From assembly GCA_035460165.1 (NCBI GenBank), contig DATHWW010000015.1:86696-150695 (forward strand): DNA of 64,000 nt, in the 5' to 3' direction. The notes under the pieces are model-generated. The model did not search any database and had not been told where the DNA came from. It worked only from the letters and a program-made list of their open reading frames with translations. Of the stretch, positions 36,987 to 47,400 are shown in pieces. The first letter of the stretch is position 1; the number at the start of each line of letters is the position of its first letter. A program made the position numbers and the translations under genes. This stretch comes from MM2 sp035460165 (lineage in GTDB: Bacteria; Pseudomonadota; Gammaproteobacteria; Burkholderiales; Methylophilaceae).

Positions 36987-37478
36987 TTAGTCGTAATTAA
37001 TATGCTTGGCAATGCCTTCCGGCAGCCAAGGCAAGGCGCTGATCACCAGCGCTTCAAACGGCGCGCTGAACATCGCATCGCGCCAGAAGGTCTCGCGCGG
37101 AAGCGTGGTCAAGCCTCCGAGCAACACGATAATGCCGACGATCAGGACGCCGCGCGCCAAACCGAAAAATGCCCCCAACACGCGATCCAGCCAGCCGAGG
37201 CCAATTTTCTTGAACACTTCTGCCAACGCAATTGCCAGCAGGCTGCTGATCAGCAAAGTGACCAGAAAAAGTATCAGAAACGCGGCCAGCAATCGCAACG
37301 ACTCGCCCGGAATGGCTTGAGGCAGCAACGGTGCGAGTTGCAGCGTATATAGTTTGGCAACGAAAAAAGCAGCGACCCATCCGGCCAGCGAAAGCGTCTC
37401 GCGCAGAAAACCACGCAATATGCTTAGCAGTATCGAGAGCCCAATGATGCCGAGTACGGCATAATCAAAAAATGTCAT
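36987..37478 (-). CDS. cvpA: CvpA family inner-membrane protein
   Basis: A 163-aa protein with four hydrophobic helices (about residues 4-22, 27-45, 65-87 and 100-122) and the typical opening FFDYAVLGIIGLSILLSIL. Linked in E. coli to colicin V export and envelope homeostasis; its molecular activity is unsettled. It sits between dedD and purF, the order seen in many beta- and gammaproteobacteria. Confidence 0.88.
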   Translation of the reverse strand: MTFFDYAVLGIIGLSILLSILRGFLRETLSLAGWVAAFFVAKLYTLQLAPLLPQAIPGESLRLLAAFLILFLVTLLISSLLAIALAEVFKKIGLGWLDRVLGAFFGLARGVLIVGIIVLLGGLTTLPRETFWRDAMFSAPFEALVISALPWLPEGIAKHINYD

Positions 37479-37505
37479 GGCTCTGCGGGCCTTTCCCGGC
37501 CTTGC

Positions 37506-38180
37506 TTACTTCGCAACCACAATACCGGCGGTACCTGCGGCCTTCAGTTTGTCACGCGCTTTTTCAGCCTCAGCACGCGTCGCATAAGAACCGACGCGCA
37601 AACGAAACTTGGTGCCGCCCGGCATGCCCAGCTTTTCCGTATAGGACTTGAAACCGGATGCTTCCAGCTTGCTTTGCATTTGCTTTACGTTTGCTGCATC
37701 GGAAAACACACCGATCTGTACGGTAAATCCATCATTGGTCATCGCCTGCCTGACAGGCGCTGCAGGTTTGGCTGGTGCGGCCACAGGCGCTTCCGCCTTG
37801 GGCTCCGGCACAACCGGGGCTTCCGGTTGGGGAGCCGGTTCAGCCCTAGGTTCCGGCACCGGGGCTGGGGTCGGGACGGGCGTCGGAGCCGGCTCGGGTT
37901 GCGGCAAAGGTGATTCGACAGGTGTATCTGGAGATTGGTTCGGCTGCGGCGCGCTTTCGGCCCCCGGTTCTACAGGCACGATACGGGAGGCGAAATCGTT
38001 GCCGTCCTGGCTGGGGATATTGACAGCGATTTCCGGCTGCGGAGTTTGCGCTTCGCGGTCGTCCAGCACCATAGGCAGCACCGTCACCATCAACAGCACT
38101 AGCGCTATCGCGCCTACCAGGCGTCGCCTGGCACGTTTTCTTAACTGGATTTCCTGCTCGCTCAACTTCTCAGTCGCCAT
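37506..38180 (-). CDS. dedD: DedD-like SPOR-domain cell-division protein
   Basis: A 224-aa bitopic membrane protein. A short cytoplasmic basic start (RKRARRR) precedes one transmembrane helix (about residues 21-40), a Pro/Ala/Glu-rich linker (about 75-140), and a C-terminal SPOR domain (about 147-224; GFTVQIGVFSDAANVKQM, FRLRVGSYATRAEAEKA). SPOR domains bind septal peptidoglycan stripped of stem peptides, so it likely acts at the division site. It is placed between folC and cvpA. Confidence 0.88.
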   Translation of the reverse strand: MATEKLSEQEIQLRKRARRRLVGAIALVLLMVTVLPMVLDDREAQTPQPEIAVNIPSQDGNDFASRIVPVEPGAESAPQPNQSPDTPVESPLPQPEPAPTPVPTPAPVPEPRAEPAPQPEAPVVPEPKAEAPVAAPAKPAAPVRQAMTNDGFTVQIGVFSDAANVKQMQSKLEASGFKSYTEKLGMPGGTKFRLRVGSYATRAEAEKARDKLKAAGTAGIVVAK

Positions 38181-38188
38181 GAATATTC

Positions 38189-39463
38189 CTAAGATGCGGG
38201 ACGGACGGTGGGCAATACACGCAACACATCGGCCACCGTGTAGAAAGAACCGAATGCCGCAATTCTATCATTTTCACCCGCACTCATACAGGCCCCGCAG
38301 AACGCGGAGATCACGTCCCTGTGACATTGCACGACCACATTGGGCGATGAGGCTTGCAAATGCTTCTGCAACATCTCTGCACGCGCGCCGCGCGCTTCGT
38401 GGATGTCAGCCACGAACCAGGCGTCTATTTCACTGGCCAATTCCCGCACCACGCCCGGAATATCCTTGTCGGCCAGCATCGCAAAGACCGCGAACGTCTT
38501 GCCGTGATGCGGGGATTTCCGGAGATTCTCCGCGAGGCCCCTGGCCGCATGCGGATTATGCGCAACGTCGAGAATCACTTCCGGCGCGCCGGGAAATACC
38601 TGGAAGCGGCCCTGGAGCGCGACATGCCGCAAACCGGCGCGCAAAGCATCGTCCGACACCGGCAAGCATGCCTGCAAGGCATGCACGGCCGCCAATGCGC
38701 AACTGGCGTTATAGAACTGAAATTCGCCGCTTAACGCGGGCAGCGGCAGATTGGATATCCGGGTTGCACCCGACACGAAATCCCATTGACCATCGTGCTT
38801 CTCAAAATAAAAATGCCTGCCGACCTGGGTAAGCACAGCGCCGATATCGAGCGCATGCGCTATCACGGTATCGGGCGGCGACAAATCGCCGCAAATTGCC
38901 GGAATATCCTTACGATAAATACCAGCCTTCTCCCTGCCTATGCTTTCGCGGCTGGGGCCCAGGTAATCCATATGATCGAGATCGACGCTCGTCAGTATGG
39001 CGCATGAGGGCTCGAAGACATTCACCGCATCCAGCCGACCGCCAAGCCCGACCTCCAGCACGGCAACCTGCACATTACTTTCGATGAACAGCCACATCGC
39101 TGCCAGCGTGCCGAACTCGAAATACGTCAGTGCCGTATCCTGACGCGCATGCTCGACGGCCTCGAATGCACGGCACAACGCGTTATCAGAGGCCTCGACA
39201 CCGTCGATTCGGACGCGCTCGTTATAGCGCAACAGATGGGGTGAGGTATAACAGGCGACGTGATAACCCGCTTCGAGGTAGATGCACTCCAGCATCGCGC
39301 AGGTCGAACCTTTGCCGTTGGTTCCGGCAACGGTGATGATGGGAAACTGCGGTTCCAGCCCGAGCCTGCGCGCAACCTCGCCAACCCGGTCGAGACCGAG
39401 AGCGATGGGCTTGGGATGCAGCTGTTCTAGGTAGGAAAGCCAGCCGGCGAGATCGACCGGCAT
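38189..39463 (-). CDS. folC: Bifunctional folylpolyglutamate/dihydrofolate synthase
   Basis: ATP-dependent Mur-ligase-fold enzyme of folate metabolism, about 424 aa. The P-loop TVAGTNGKGST is near residue 45. Other family motifs are SPHLLRYNERVRID and VGLGGRLDAVN, and VILDVAHNPHAARGL falls in the C-terminal domain. ATG 39461-39463 is used because it begins just before the conserved WLSYLEQLHPKPI; a TTG at 39493 would overlap accD by 8 bp. accD and folC are adjacent as in many proteobacteria. Confidence 0.93.
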   Translation of the reverse strand: MPVDLAGWLSYLEQLHPKPIALGLDRVGEVARRLGLEPQFPIITVAGTNGKGSTCAMLECIYLEAGYHVACYTSPHLLRYNERVRIDGVEASDNALCRAFEAVEHARQDTALTYFEFGTLAAMWLFIESNVQVAVLEVGLGGRLDAVNVFEPSCAILTSVDLDHMDYLGPSRESIGREKAGIYRKDIPAICGDLSPPDTVIAHALDIGAVLTQVGRHFYFEKHDGQWDFVSGATRISNLPLPALSGEFQFYNASCALAAVHALQACLPVSDDALRAGLRHVALQGRFQVFPGAPEVILDVAHNPHAARGLAENLRKSPHHGKTFAVFAMLADKDIPGVVRELASEIDAWFVADIHEARGARAEMLQKHLQASSPNVVVQCHRDVISAFCGACMSAGENDRIAAFGSFYTVADVLRVLPTVRPAS

Positions 39464-39485
39464 GGCATGCGAATGAGTACCGGGA

Positions 39486-40352
39486 TCAGGCAAGGGCAGT
39501 ATGGTGCATCAGATTACCGATCAGCTTGGCGAGCTGATCACGCATTTCACGTCGATCTACAATCATGTCGAGCGCACCGTGCTCCAGCAGGAACTCAGCG
39601 CGCTGGAAGCCTTCCGGCAATGTTTCGCGCACGGTTTGTTCAATCACGCGCGGACCGGCGAAGCCGATCAGGGCCTGCGGCTCGGCGATGATGATGTCGC
39701 CCAGCATCGCGAAGCTGGCAGAAACGCCGCCCATGGTCGGGTCGGTCAGGACCGAGATAAACGGCAGTTGCGCCTTGCTCAACTGCGTCAGCGCAGCGCT
39801 GGTCTTGGCCATCTGCATCAACGAAAATAGACCCTCCTGCATGCGGGCGCCGCCGCTGGCGGAGAAGCAGATAAATGGTGCTTTCTGTTCAATGGCGACT
39901 GAAACGCCGCGCGCAAAACGCTCGCCGACAACCGAGCCCATGGAACCACCCTGGAACTTGAATTCGAATGCGGCTGCGACTACAGGGATCGTCTTGATTG
40001 CCCCCTGCATCACGACCAGCGCATCGGTTTCGCCGGTATCGGCCTGGCTGGCCTTGATACGGTCGGCGTAGCGCTTACTATCCTTGAATTTAAGCGGGTC
40101 GAGCGGCGTGATCTCGGCACCGATTTCAAAGCGACCTTCCGCATCCAGCACGAAGTCCAGGCGGGTACGGGCCGAAATACGGTTGTGATAACCGCACTTG
40201 GGACACACTTCCTGATTGTTTTCGAGGTCGGTGCGATACAACACCGCCTCACAGGAGGAACATTTGCTCCACAGCCCCTCCGGCACCGTCTTGCGGTTGG
40301 CGCCGAGGCCGCGTTTGATCTTGGGAGGAAGAAGTTTCTGTAACCAGCTCAT
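39486..40352 (-). CDS. accD: Acetyl-CoA carboxylase carboxyltransferase beta subunit
   Basis: Makes malonyl-CoA with AccA. The 288-aa protein has an N-terminal zinc ribbon (Cys31, Cys34, Cys50 and Cys53: CSSC and CPKC). The carboxyltransferase core includes GSMGSVVGERFARG and FSASGGARMQEG with the oxyanion glycines. It is 9 bp from trpA in a trp-accD-folC order. Malonyl units from this enzyme feed both fatty acids and the aryl polyene. Confidence 0.95.
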   Translation of the reverse strand: MSWLQKLLPPKIKRGLGANRKTVPEGLWSKCSSCEAVLYRTDLENNQEVCPKCGYHNRISARTRLDFVLDAEGRFEIGAEITPLDPLKFKDSKRYADRIKASQADTGETDALVVMQGAIKTIPVVAAAFEFKFQGGSMGSVVGERFARGVSVAIEQKAPFICFSASGGARMQEGLFSLMQMAKTSAALTQLSKAQLPFISVLTDPTMGGVSASFAMLGDIIIAEPQALIGFAGPRVIEQTVRETLPEGFQRAEFLLEHGALDMIVDRREMRDQLAKLIGNLMHHTALA

Positions 40353-40361
40353 AGTAGCCTT

Positions 40362-41162
40362 TTATTTCGAATCGACCGCGGCGCGAAGCTCTTGCGTCAG
40401 CTTGGCGAGGTTGCCGGTCACGTTCTGTTCGTTGGAATTTTCGACTTCCTGCACCATGCGGCTACCGACGACCACAGCATCCGCAATGTCGGCGACCGCT
40501 TTGGCTGTGACAGCATCGCGCACACCGAAGCCGACGCCGACAGGCAGACTGGTCTTGCTGCGAATCGCGGCGACCTTGTCGGCCACATCTACCAGATCAA
40601 GGTTGGCCGCACCGGTGACGCCGCGCAGGGAGACGTAGTAAATGAAACCGCGCGCCGCCGCAACTACCGCAGCCACGCGTTCAGGCGCCGAGGTCGGCGC
40701 CAGCAGGAAAATCGGATCGATGTTGTACTGCGCCAGGTGCGTGAATGCTTCGCTGCTTTCCTCCGGCGGGAAGTCCACAGTCAGCACGCCGTCCACGCCC
40801 ACTTCGGCGCAACGCTGCGCGAATTGCGCCCAGCCCATCGCTTCGATGGGATTGCCGTACCCCATGAGCACCACCGGCGTGTTCGCATTCGTATTGCGGA
40901 ATTCCGCCACCATGTTCAGCACGTCGCGCAAGCCGATCTTGTGCTTGAGCGCGCGTTCGGAGGCTCGCTGGATGGTCGGACCGTCCGCCATCGGGTCGGA
41001 AAACGGCACGCCAAGCTCGATCATGTCGGCACCGCCCTCCACCAGCGCGTGCATCATCGGCACGGTTTGCTGGGGGGTGGGATCTCCTGCGGTGATAAAA
41101 GGGATGAGCGCCTTGCGCTGTTGTTGTTTGAGTTGTTCGAAGACGGTCTGGATACGACTCAC
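40362..41162 (-). CDS. trpA: Tryptophan synthase alpha chain
   Basis: Cleaves indole-3-glycerol phosphate to indole. The catalytic Glu and Asp lie in MIELGVPFSDPMADGPTI, and the substrate loop is present (GVTGAANLD). Length is 266 aa. Translation starts at GTG 41160-41162, overlapping the trpB stop as GTGA (4 bp), which keeps alpha and beta synthesis coupled. A longer open frame upstream runs through trpB and is not used. Confidence 0.95.
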   Translation of the reverse strand: MSRIQTVFEQLKQQQRKALIPFITAGDPTPQQTVPMMHALVEGGADMIELGVPFSDPMADGPTIQRASERALKHKIGLRDVLNMVAEFRNTNANTPVVLMGYGNPIEAMGWAQFAQRCAEVGVDGVLTVDFPPEESSEAFTHLAQYNIDPIFLLAPTSAPERVAAVVAAARGFIYYVSLRGVTGAANLDLVDVADKVAAIRSKTSLPVGVGFGVRDAVTAKAVADIADAVVVGSRMVQEVENSNEQNVTGNLAKLTQELRAAVDSK

Positions 41163-42361
41163 AGCGTGATTCCCTTGATACGTGCAACAGTGTTCATATC
41201 CTTGTCGCCGCGGCCGGACAGGTTGACCAGAATCGCCTTGTCCTTGCCCATGGTCGGCGCGATCTTCATGGCATGCGCCAGCGCGTGGCTGGATTCCAGT
41301 GCGGGGATGATGCCCTCGAAGCGGCACAGCGCGTCGAAACCGCCGATCGCCTCGTCGTCGTTGATCGCGACGTATTGGGCGCGGTGAATGTCCTTGAGCA
41401 AACAATGCTCCGGGCCGACACCTGGGTAATCCAGACCGGCGGAGATGGAATGGGTTTCGATGATCTGACCGTTCTCGTCCTGCATCAGGTAAACCTTGTT
41501 ACCGTGCAGCACACCCACCTTGGCATTCGCCGTCAGCGGAGCGGCATGTTGACCGGTGGCAAGGCCATAGCCACCGGCTTCGACGCCTATGAGTTGCACG
41601 CTTTCCTCTTCAATATAAGGATGGAATATGCCGATCGCATTGGAGCCGCCGCCGACGCAGGCAATGACCACGTCCGGCTGACGCCCGATAAATTCGGGCA
41701 TTTGCTGCTTGGCTTCGTTGCCGATCACACACTGAAAGTCGCGCACCATCATCGGATACGGATGCGGACCGGCCGCGGTACCGAAAATGTAGAAGGTGCT
41801 TTCGCAGTTGGTCACCCAGTCGCGGATCGCTTCGTTACAGGCATCCTTAAGGGTCTTGGAGCCGCTTTCCACCGGCACCACGGTCGCGCCCAGCAGCTTC
41901 ATGCGGAACACATTGGGTGCTTGCCGCTGCACGTCTTCGGCGCCCATGTACACCACGCACTCCATACCGAAGCGCGCCGCCACGGTCGCGGTCGCCACGC
42001 CGTGCATGCCGGCACCGGTTTCGGCGATTACACGCTTCTTGCCCATGCGCTTCGCCAGCAATGCCTGGCCGATAGCGTTGTTGATCTTGTGCGCGCCGGT
42101 GTGGTTCAGGTCTTCGCGCTTGAGATAGATTTGCGCGCCGCCGAAATGCTCGGACAAGCGCTTGGCATGATAAATCGGGCTGGGTCGGCCGACGTAATGC
42201 TTAAGCTCATAGGCAAACTCGGCCTTGAAATCGGGATCGTCGCGAAAATGCAGATACTGGCGGCGCAGTTCGTCGACCGCCGGGATCAGCGTTTCCGCCA
42301 TGTAGATGCCGCCAAACTGACCGAAATGGCCTTGCGCATCGGGAAAATCATACTTGCCCAT
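41159..42361 (-). CDS. trpB: Tryptophan synthase beta chain
   Basis: PLP enzyme joining indole and serine. The 400-aa protein has the PLP lysine in HTGAHKINNA, GAGMHGVATA, and the phosphate loop GGGSNAIG. ATG 42359-42361 has GAGGAG 6 nt upstream, a strong site, and overlaps the trpF stop by 14 bp. It belongs to the trpF-trpB-trpA-accD-folC unit. Confidence 0.96.
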   Translation of the reverse strand: MGKYDFPDAQGHFGQFGGIYMAETLIPAVDELRRQYLHFRDDPDFKAEFAYELKHYVGRPSPIYHAKRLSEHFGGAQIYLKREDLNHTGAHKINNAIGQALLAKRMGKKRVIAETGAGMHGVATATVAARFGMECVVYMGAEDVQRQAPNVFRMKLLGATVVPVESGSKTLKDACNEAIRDWVTNCESTFYIFGTAAGPHPYPMMVRDFQCVIGNEAKQQMPEFIGRQPDVVIACVGGGSNAIGIFHPYIEEESVQLIGVEAGGYGLATGQHAAPLTANAKVGVLHGNKVYLMQDENGQIIETHSISAGLDYPGVGPEHCLLKDIHRAQYVAINDDEAIGGFDALCRFEGIIPALESSHALAHAMKIAPTMGKDKAILVNLSGRGDKDMNTVARIKGITL

Positions 42362-42971
42362 CAAGAACTCCTCGCATGAACGCAGCTAGCTTGTCTGCGT
42401 CCTTGATTCCTTTTTCGCGCTCCACGCCGCCGCTGACATCGACTGCATACGGATGCGACTGACGTACCGCTTCGCTTACATTACCGGCATCCAAACCACC
42501 CGCCAGTATGACGGGCATGGGGAAATCCTGCGGGATCAGCGTCCAGTCGAACATTGTCCCGGTTCCGCCCGGTGTGCCGGGCACATAGGCATCCAGCAGC
42601 AAGGCTTTGGCATCGGCGTAAGCAGCCGCGTATTGTAGCAAATTTGTCTCAGGCCTGACGCGAACGGCCTTGAGATAAGGCATGCCGAACTGGCGGCAGT
42701 ACTCTGGAGATTCGTCGCCATGAAATTGCAGCAGACTCAGACGCACCTGACTCAGCACCTCATGCACATACTCTGGCGCCGCATCGACAAACAGCCCGAC
42801 CGCATCCACGAAGGGCGGCAGCTGTGCCGCAATTACGGCAGCCACATCAGGAGTAACGTAACGGGGACTAGGCTCGTAAAATACCAGCCCGATAGCGTCG
42901 CAGCCGTACGCAACGGCTGACTTCGCATCTTCGACGCGGGTAATGCCGCAAATTTTGACGCGAGTGCGCAA
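42348..42971 (-). CDS. trpF: Phosphoribosylanthranilate isomerase
   Basis: TIM-barrel Amadori isomerase of tryptophan synthesis, 207 aa. KICGITRVEDA carries the catalytic Cys near the N-terminus. LQFHGDESPEYC and DVSGGVEREKGIKD are family motifs; the latter holds the phosphate-binding region. The only suitable start is TTG 42969-42971, with a weak ribosome site. truA ends 48 bp upstream. No trpE, trpD or trpC is in the window. Confidence 0.93.
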   Translation of the reverse strand: MRTRVKICGITRVEDAKSAVAYGCDAIGLVFYEPSPRYVTPDVAAVIAAQLPPFVDAVGLFVDAAPEYVHEVLSQVRLSLLQFHGDESPEYCRQFGMPYLKAVRVRPETNLLQYAAAYADAKALLLDAYVPGTPGGTGTMFDWTLIPQDFPMPVILAGGLDAGNVSEAVRQSHPYAVDVSGGVEREKGIKDADKLAAFMRGVLDGQV

Positions 42972-43019
42972 GGACGAGATCTCGAAAAAGCGTAAGCGTA
43001 TCCGAAAGCGGTTCGGCTG

Positions 43020-43814
43020 TCAGCCAGTTGGCATAAGCAGATCGGTCAGACGACGCTGACAATTCGGCAACCCGAAGACCTCATCATAGCCCACCCCCAC
43101 CAGATAGAGCCCGCTGGACGCAAAGGTTGGCGGTGCGAGCGTTCGATTGCGCTCGGCCAGCAGGGATTTCATCCATTCCGGCGAATAGCTTCCCTTGCCG
43201 ATATAGACCAAGGCACCGACCATGTTGCGAACCTGATGGTGCAAAAAGGCATTCGCACTGAACTCGAACAGGATGGTATCGCCTATTCGGCGCACTTCGG
43301 CTCGCTGCAAGGTTTTCACCGGCGATTTCGCTTGGCACTCCGCGGCGCGGAAGGCGCTGAAATCATGCTCGCCCAGCAAGTAGCTCGCAGCCTCCCGCAT
43401 GGCCTCCGCATCCAGCGGCAAATGGAACCACCCGGCCTTCGCGGCCATGACAGCCGGGGCTACGGGGCGGTTGACCAAGAGATACTGATAACTGCGTTGA
43501 TACGCGGAAAAACGAGCATGAAACTCATCGGCGACAAACTGCGCCCACAGCACGCGCGCGCCTGCTGGCAGGAAGGCGTTTACGCCGCGCACCCATGCCG
43601 TTAGCGGTCGCTGAACCGTGACATCAAAATGCGCCACCTGCGACATCGCATGCACGCCTGCATCTGTGCGGCCGGCAGCATGCACGGTGACGGTATGCCC
43701 AGCCACTTCCCGGATTGCTTTTTGCAGATGATCCTGCACGCCGCATCCGCTCGGCTGGCTCTGCCAACCGCAGAAACCGCTGCCGTCGTATTCCAGGCCG
43801 ACCGCGACTCTCAT
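43020..43814 (-). CDS. truA: tRNA pseudouridine(38-40) synthase
   Basis: Modifies the anticodon arm of many tRNAs. The 264-aa protein has its catalytic Asp in AGRTDAGVHA, and the core motif FHARFSAYQRSYQY and FLHHQVRNMVG are diagnostic. ATG 43812-43814 overlaps the stop of the upstream CbiQ-like gene as ATGA and is preferred to an ATG 9 bp earlier. truA next to trpF is a common proteobacterial order. Confidence 0.95.
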   Translation of the reverse strand: MRVAVGLEYDGSGFCGWQSQPSGCGVQDHLQKAIREVAGHTVTVHAAGRTDAGVHAMSQVAHFDVTVQRPLTAWVRGVNAFLPAGARVLWAQFVADEFHARFSAYQRSYQYLLVNRPVAPAVMAAKAGWFHLPLDAEAMREAASYLLGEHDFSAFRAAECQAKSPVKTLQRAEVRRIGDTILFEFSANAFLHHQVRNMVGALVYIGKGSYSPEWMKSLLAERNRTLAPPTFASSGLYLVGVGYDEVFGLPNCQRRLTDLLMPTG

Positions 43815-44419
43815 AACAAGCATCCAATTACAAGCATGACGATAAGGGATACAACACCCCAGTCCAAGCGCGTGAATCGCGGAAGATGAAACTTCACGCT
43901 ATCCAGGCTTGTAATCTCCGCGTGATTGGAGGCTGATTCGAATCGCTCCCAGAAGGAGGCTTTACCCTTGGGCCGTTCCGACTCCACATAATGCATCGTC
44001 AACCACAGCCGCGCCGTGAAGCGGTCAACGGATATGCCTACAACACGCAATGGGTGCATCAATTGATAGATGCCGGCCATCATCTCTGCCCGCGGTGTCG
44101 TGCCTAGCAGGATCGCAAGTGCAGCAAGCATCATGGTCAGTCGCGCCGCTTGCAGCAGGCCTTGCTTGATCCCTTCATAGGTCGGCGCATAGGCGTCCCA
44201 ACCGCGAAGGTATTCCCCTGGCGTAGTGAAAGCGTAAACCAGGAACAAAGTCAGTAACAGCCAGCGCGAACGCAGCAGTATCTTGATCAGCAAACCAATG
44301 TGCCAGTACATCGCCATCGCGAGCAGTACCGCCCCTGAAAATGCGAGCGCGTACAGTTCCATGTATTGAACTGCTATTGCCAACAGCAGCAGCAGAAAGA
44401 TACGCAATGAAGGGTGCAT
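43811..44419 (-). CDS. CbiQ/EcfT-like membrane protein, orphan
   Basis: A hydrophobic 202-aa protein with about five membrane segments (for example LRIFLLLLLAIAVQYMELY and SRWLLLTLFLVYAFTT). A cytoplasmic stretch, ILLGTTPRAEMMAGIYQLM then HPLRVVGISVDRFTARLWL, resembles the coupling helices of EcfT/CbiQ proteins. Those normally work with ECF ATPases and a substrate-binding S component, none of which is nearby. It lies between fimV and truA, overlapping truA by 4 bp. Start ATG 44417-44419 is likely; an ATG at 44425 is equally possible. Confidence 0.65.
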   Translation of the reverse strand: MHPSLRIFLLLLLAIAVQYMELYALAFSGAVLLAMAMYWHIGLLIKILLRSRWLLLTLFLVYAFTTPGEYLRGWDAYAPTYEGIKQGLLQAARLTMMLAALAILLGTTPRAEMMAGIYQLMHPLRVVGISVDRFTARLWLTMHYVESERPKGKASFWERFESASNHAEITSLDSVKFHLPRFTRLDWGVVSLIVMLVIGCLL

Positions 44420-44435
44420 GACCATCGTTTCAAAT

Positions 44436-44459
44436 GAAAAAGCCGGGCATATGCCCGGC
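44436..44459 (-). terminator. Rho-independent terminator downstream of fimV
   Basis: On the minus strand GCCGGGCATATGCCCGGC is a perfect self-complementary stem followed by TTTTTC. It lies about 25 bp after the fimV stop and just before the CbiQ-like gene, so it separates the two units. Confidence 0.88.
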
Positions 44460-44482
44460 CCTGCCGCATGGAATCGCAAGCT

Positions 44483-47400
44483 TTACGCCAGCGAATCCAG
44501 CAACTTTTGCGCTCGCTCGCGCTGTTGAGGCCCGCCTTCTTGCAATACCTCTTCCAGCAACTCGCGCGCGCCTTCGGTGTCGCCCATATCCATATATGCC
44601 GTTACCAGATCGAGCTTGGTATCGACATCCGACGATTCCGTACCTGACAGCGTGATTTCTTCCGCAGCGGGCTCGGCCGCGGAAGAGGACTGCTCACCGA
44701 TGTCCAGACTGATTCCGGAGAGGTCCAGATCCGGGATCGAAGCCGCTTGGGCGGGAGCCTCTTCCGTTGATGCCTCAGGCTCTACATCGAGATCAAAATT
44801 GAAATCGAGTGCGCTTTCCTCTTCCTTGGGTGGTTCCTCGAAAACGATTTCATCGACAACCATTTTCGAAGACACAGACTCAACTACTGGCTCGGGCTCT
44901 GCTACCGACTCCGGCTCGATCGGTTCGACCGGCTCGGCAATTTCAGGAAGATCAAAAGAAGGCGACTCAACAGGATCAGCCTTCAATTCGATAGGCTCTT
45001 CAAGCACCTCCGGCATTTCGAGCTCCGGAATGGACGCCGACTCTGCGGCGGTTACCGGAGACTCTACGGCTTCCGGCAATGGAAATGTCTCCTCCTCGCT
45101 TGGAGATTCGGTACCGGGCAAGGTTAATTCCGGCAGGTCGAAACTGATTTCCTCTACCATTCCCTCTGGAGTGTCCACAGGCGTCAGTGCCGGCAAAGAC
45201 AGATCGTCTCCCTGCTTCTCCTCCTCTGCCTTTTCCAGCGCGGGCATCGACTCTTCAGAAAGTTCTGAAGTATCGCCCATATCCAGCGCTGGCAAGTCGA
45301 AGGATATTTCTTCCACTTCTTCAACGGCCTCAGTTGCGGGTTCTATTTCCGGCAGACTCAGATCGGCAGCGCTCAATTGCACGTTGCCTTCAGCCGCAGG
45401 TTCCGGCAACTCGAACTCCATGCCCGTGTCGGACAAGTCTTCAGCCAGGTCCTGCGTATCCTCCAATTCGGTGGCAGGGGCAGAAAAAGTATCCAGGTCG
45501 GGTAGCGGCTCGATGCTTTCCGCACCTTCGTCGTCCTTTTCGATACCGGCTGTCGATTCTTCATCGGCAGCCAGCATGCCAAGATCGAAGTCCAGGCTGT
45601 TATCCTGCACCGCCTCTGGTGCCGACTCTTCAACAGCGACGTCCGATGTCATTTCGTACGCGGCTGCAGCGACGGCTGCTCCTGCAGCCGCCTGAATGGC
45701 GGCGGAAGGTGCGGATGAAGAGGCTGAGGCGCTTGCACTTTCCCCGGTCGCGGCATACATCGGATTTTCCGGCTCCAGTCCGCGACCCATTTCTGCGACC
45801 TTGCGCCAAATGGGGTCGGTGGTTCCCAGCGTGGCATACAGCTCGCCTGCCAGCGTTTCGAATGCAGCGGCATCCTTGCGCTTGGCGTAAATCTCCAGCA
45901 GCTTGAGGTGAAGCTCGTAACGCTTCGGTTCTTTGTTTATCGCATCCTTGAGTATTTCTTCGGCCTGAGCGTCGCGACCATAGGCCATATACACTTCAGC
46001 TTCGGAAATCGGGTCAACGTCGCTGGTATCGATCATTCCCGCACCATTGCGATGCGAGAAATCAGACATGAAGGAAGTCTCGCCGGTATCGACGGCCGCG
46101 CCTGCGGTAGTACCGAACACAGTATCCGTCTTCAGGCCGCTGGAGGTCAGAATTCCCTTCTCGAAATTATCGAGGTTCTTTCTGCGTTGCCTGCGCAGCA
46201 GCAACCATCCGCCAACCAGGAGCGCCAATACACCGCCAGCAGCGCCCAGTTTCATCGGATCCTGCAAAAGCTCATCAAGTAGATTGGTTTCCGCCGGAGC
46301 TTCGGTCACCGGCGTGGCCAGCGTAGGTGCAGGCTTGGCTGGCTGAGCAGCCGGCTGCTCGGCAGGAGGCTGTGCCTGCGGCTGTTCGGGCGCCGGTGTG
46401 GGTTCTGCACCAGGAGGCTGATCGACAGGCTGTCCCTTCTGCAATTCGGCAAGCATCTGATTCTGGACCAGCAACAACTTCTGCATGTCCTGAATCTGCT
46501 TTTCAAAAAATGCGATCCGCTCGTTAACCTCGCCAATCGCTTTTTCCTGCGCAGTGGACTCTTCTTCCAATGCACGCATCTTGTCTTCGGAAACCGAAGC
46601 ATTACCGCTACCTGCCGGGCCAGCCTTATTGCCACCTGCTTCGCTTCGGGAAAGCTTGACGACATCACGGGGGCCGGCAACGGGAGGAGCAGCCTTGTCT
46701 TCCGCCTGGGCGGTGATCTTGCCACCGGAGGTTTGCGGTTGTTCGTCGGCGGGAGCGGGTTTCGATTGCGCTATAGCCTGGGCCACATCGTTGCGATAGG
46801 CATTCCAGTTGGAGGTGTGAACGCGTACCTCTTGCAAGGCTTCTTGCTGTTTAATTGCACGCAACTCCTCTTCGCGAGGGGCGCGCATGATCTGGCCGAC
46901 CTTGAGCTGATTCATGTTATCGCCCATGAACGCTTCGCGGTTGTTTCGATACAAGCCAACCAGCATTTGTTCCAGGGTGACGTCGTCGACCTGCATGTTG
47001 CGTGCAACGTTGCGCAACGTGTCGCCCCGCTTGGTGACATAGGTGTCCGCGGGAGCCGCGGAAGAGGCCGGTTTTGAAGTTCCGGCTAAAGCGGGCGCGC
47101 TTTTAGTAGTGTTTTTTTTTGAGGGGATTGCCACCGCCGGCAACTTGGGACTTTCCGCCGCCTCGGAACCCGAGGTGGAGCGGTCACCGTAACCGGGAGG
47201 ATCCAGCAAAGCGGTGTACTCGCGTAACAGCCTGCCGGTCGACCAATCGACTTGAATCAGCATATCAAGGAAAGGGTCGTTAACCGGTTGCTGGCTGCTG
47301 ATCTTGAGTATGGGCGTACCGTCCGGCTTTCTGCCAAGTTCGACGCGTACATTACTGAGCGATGAAGCTCGTTCCACGCCCTGTTCGGCATAGGTTTCGG

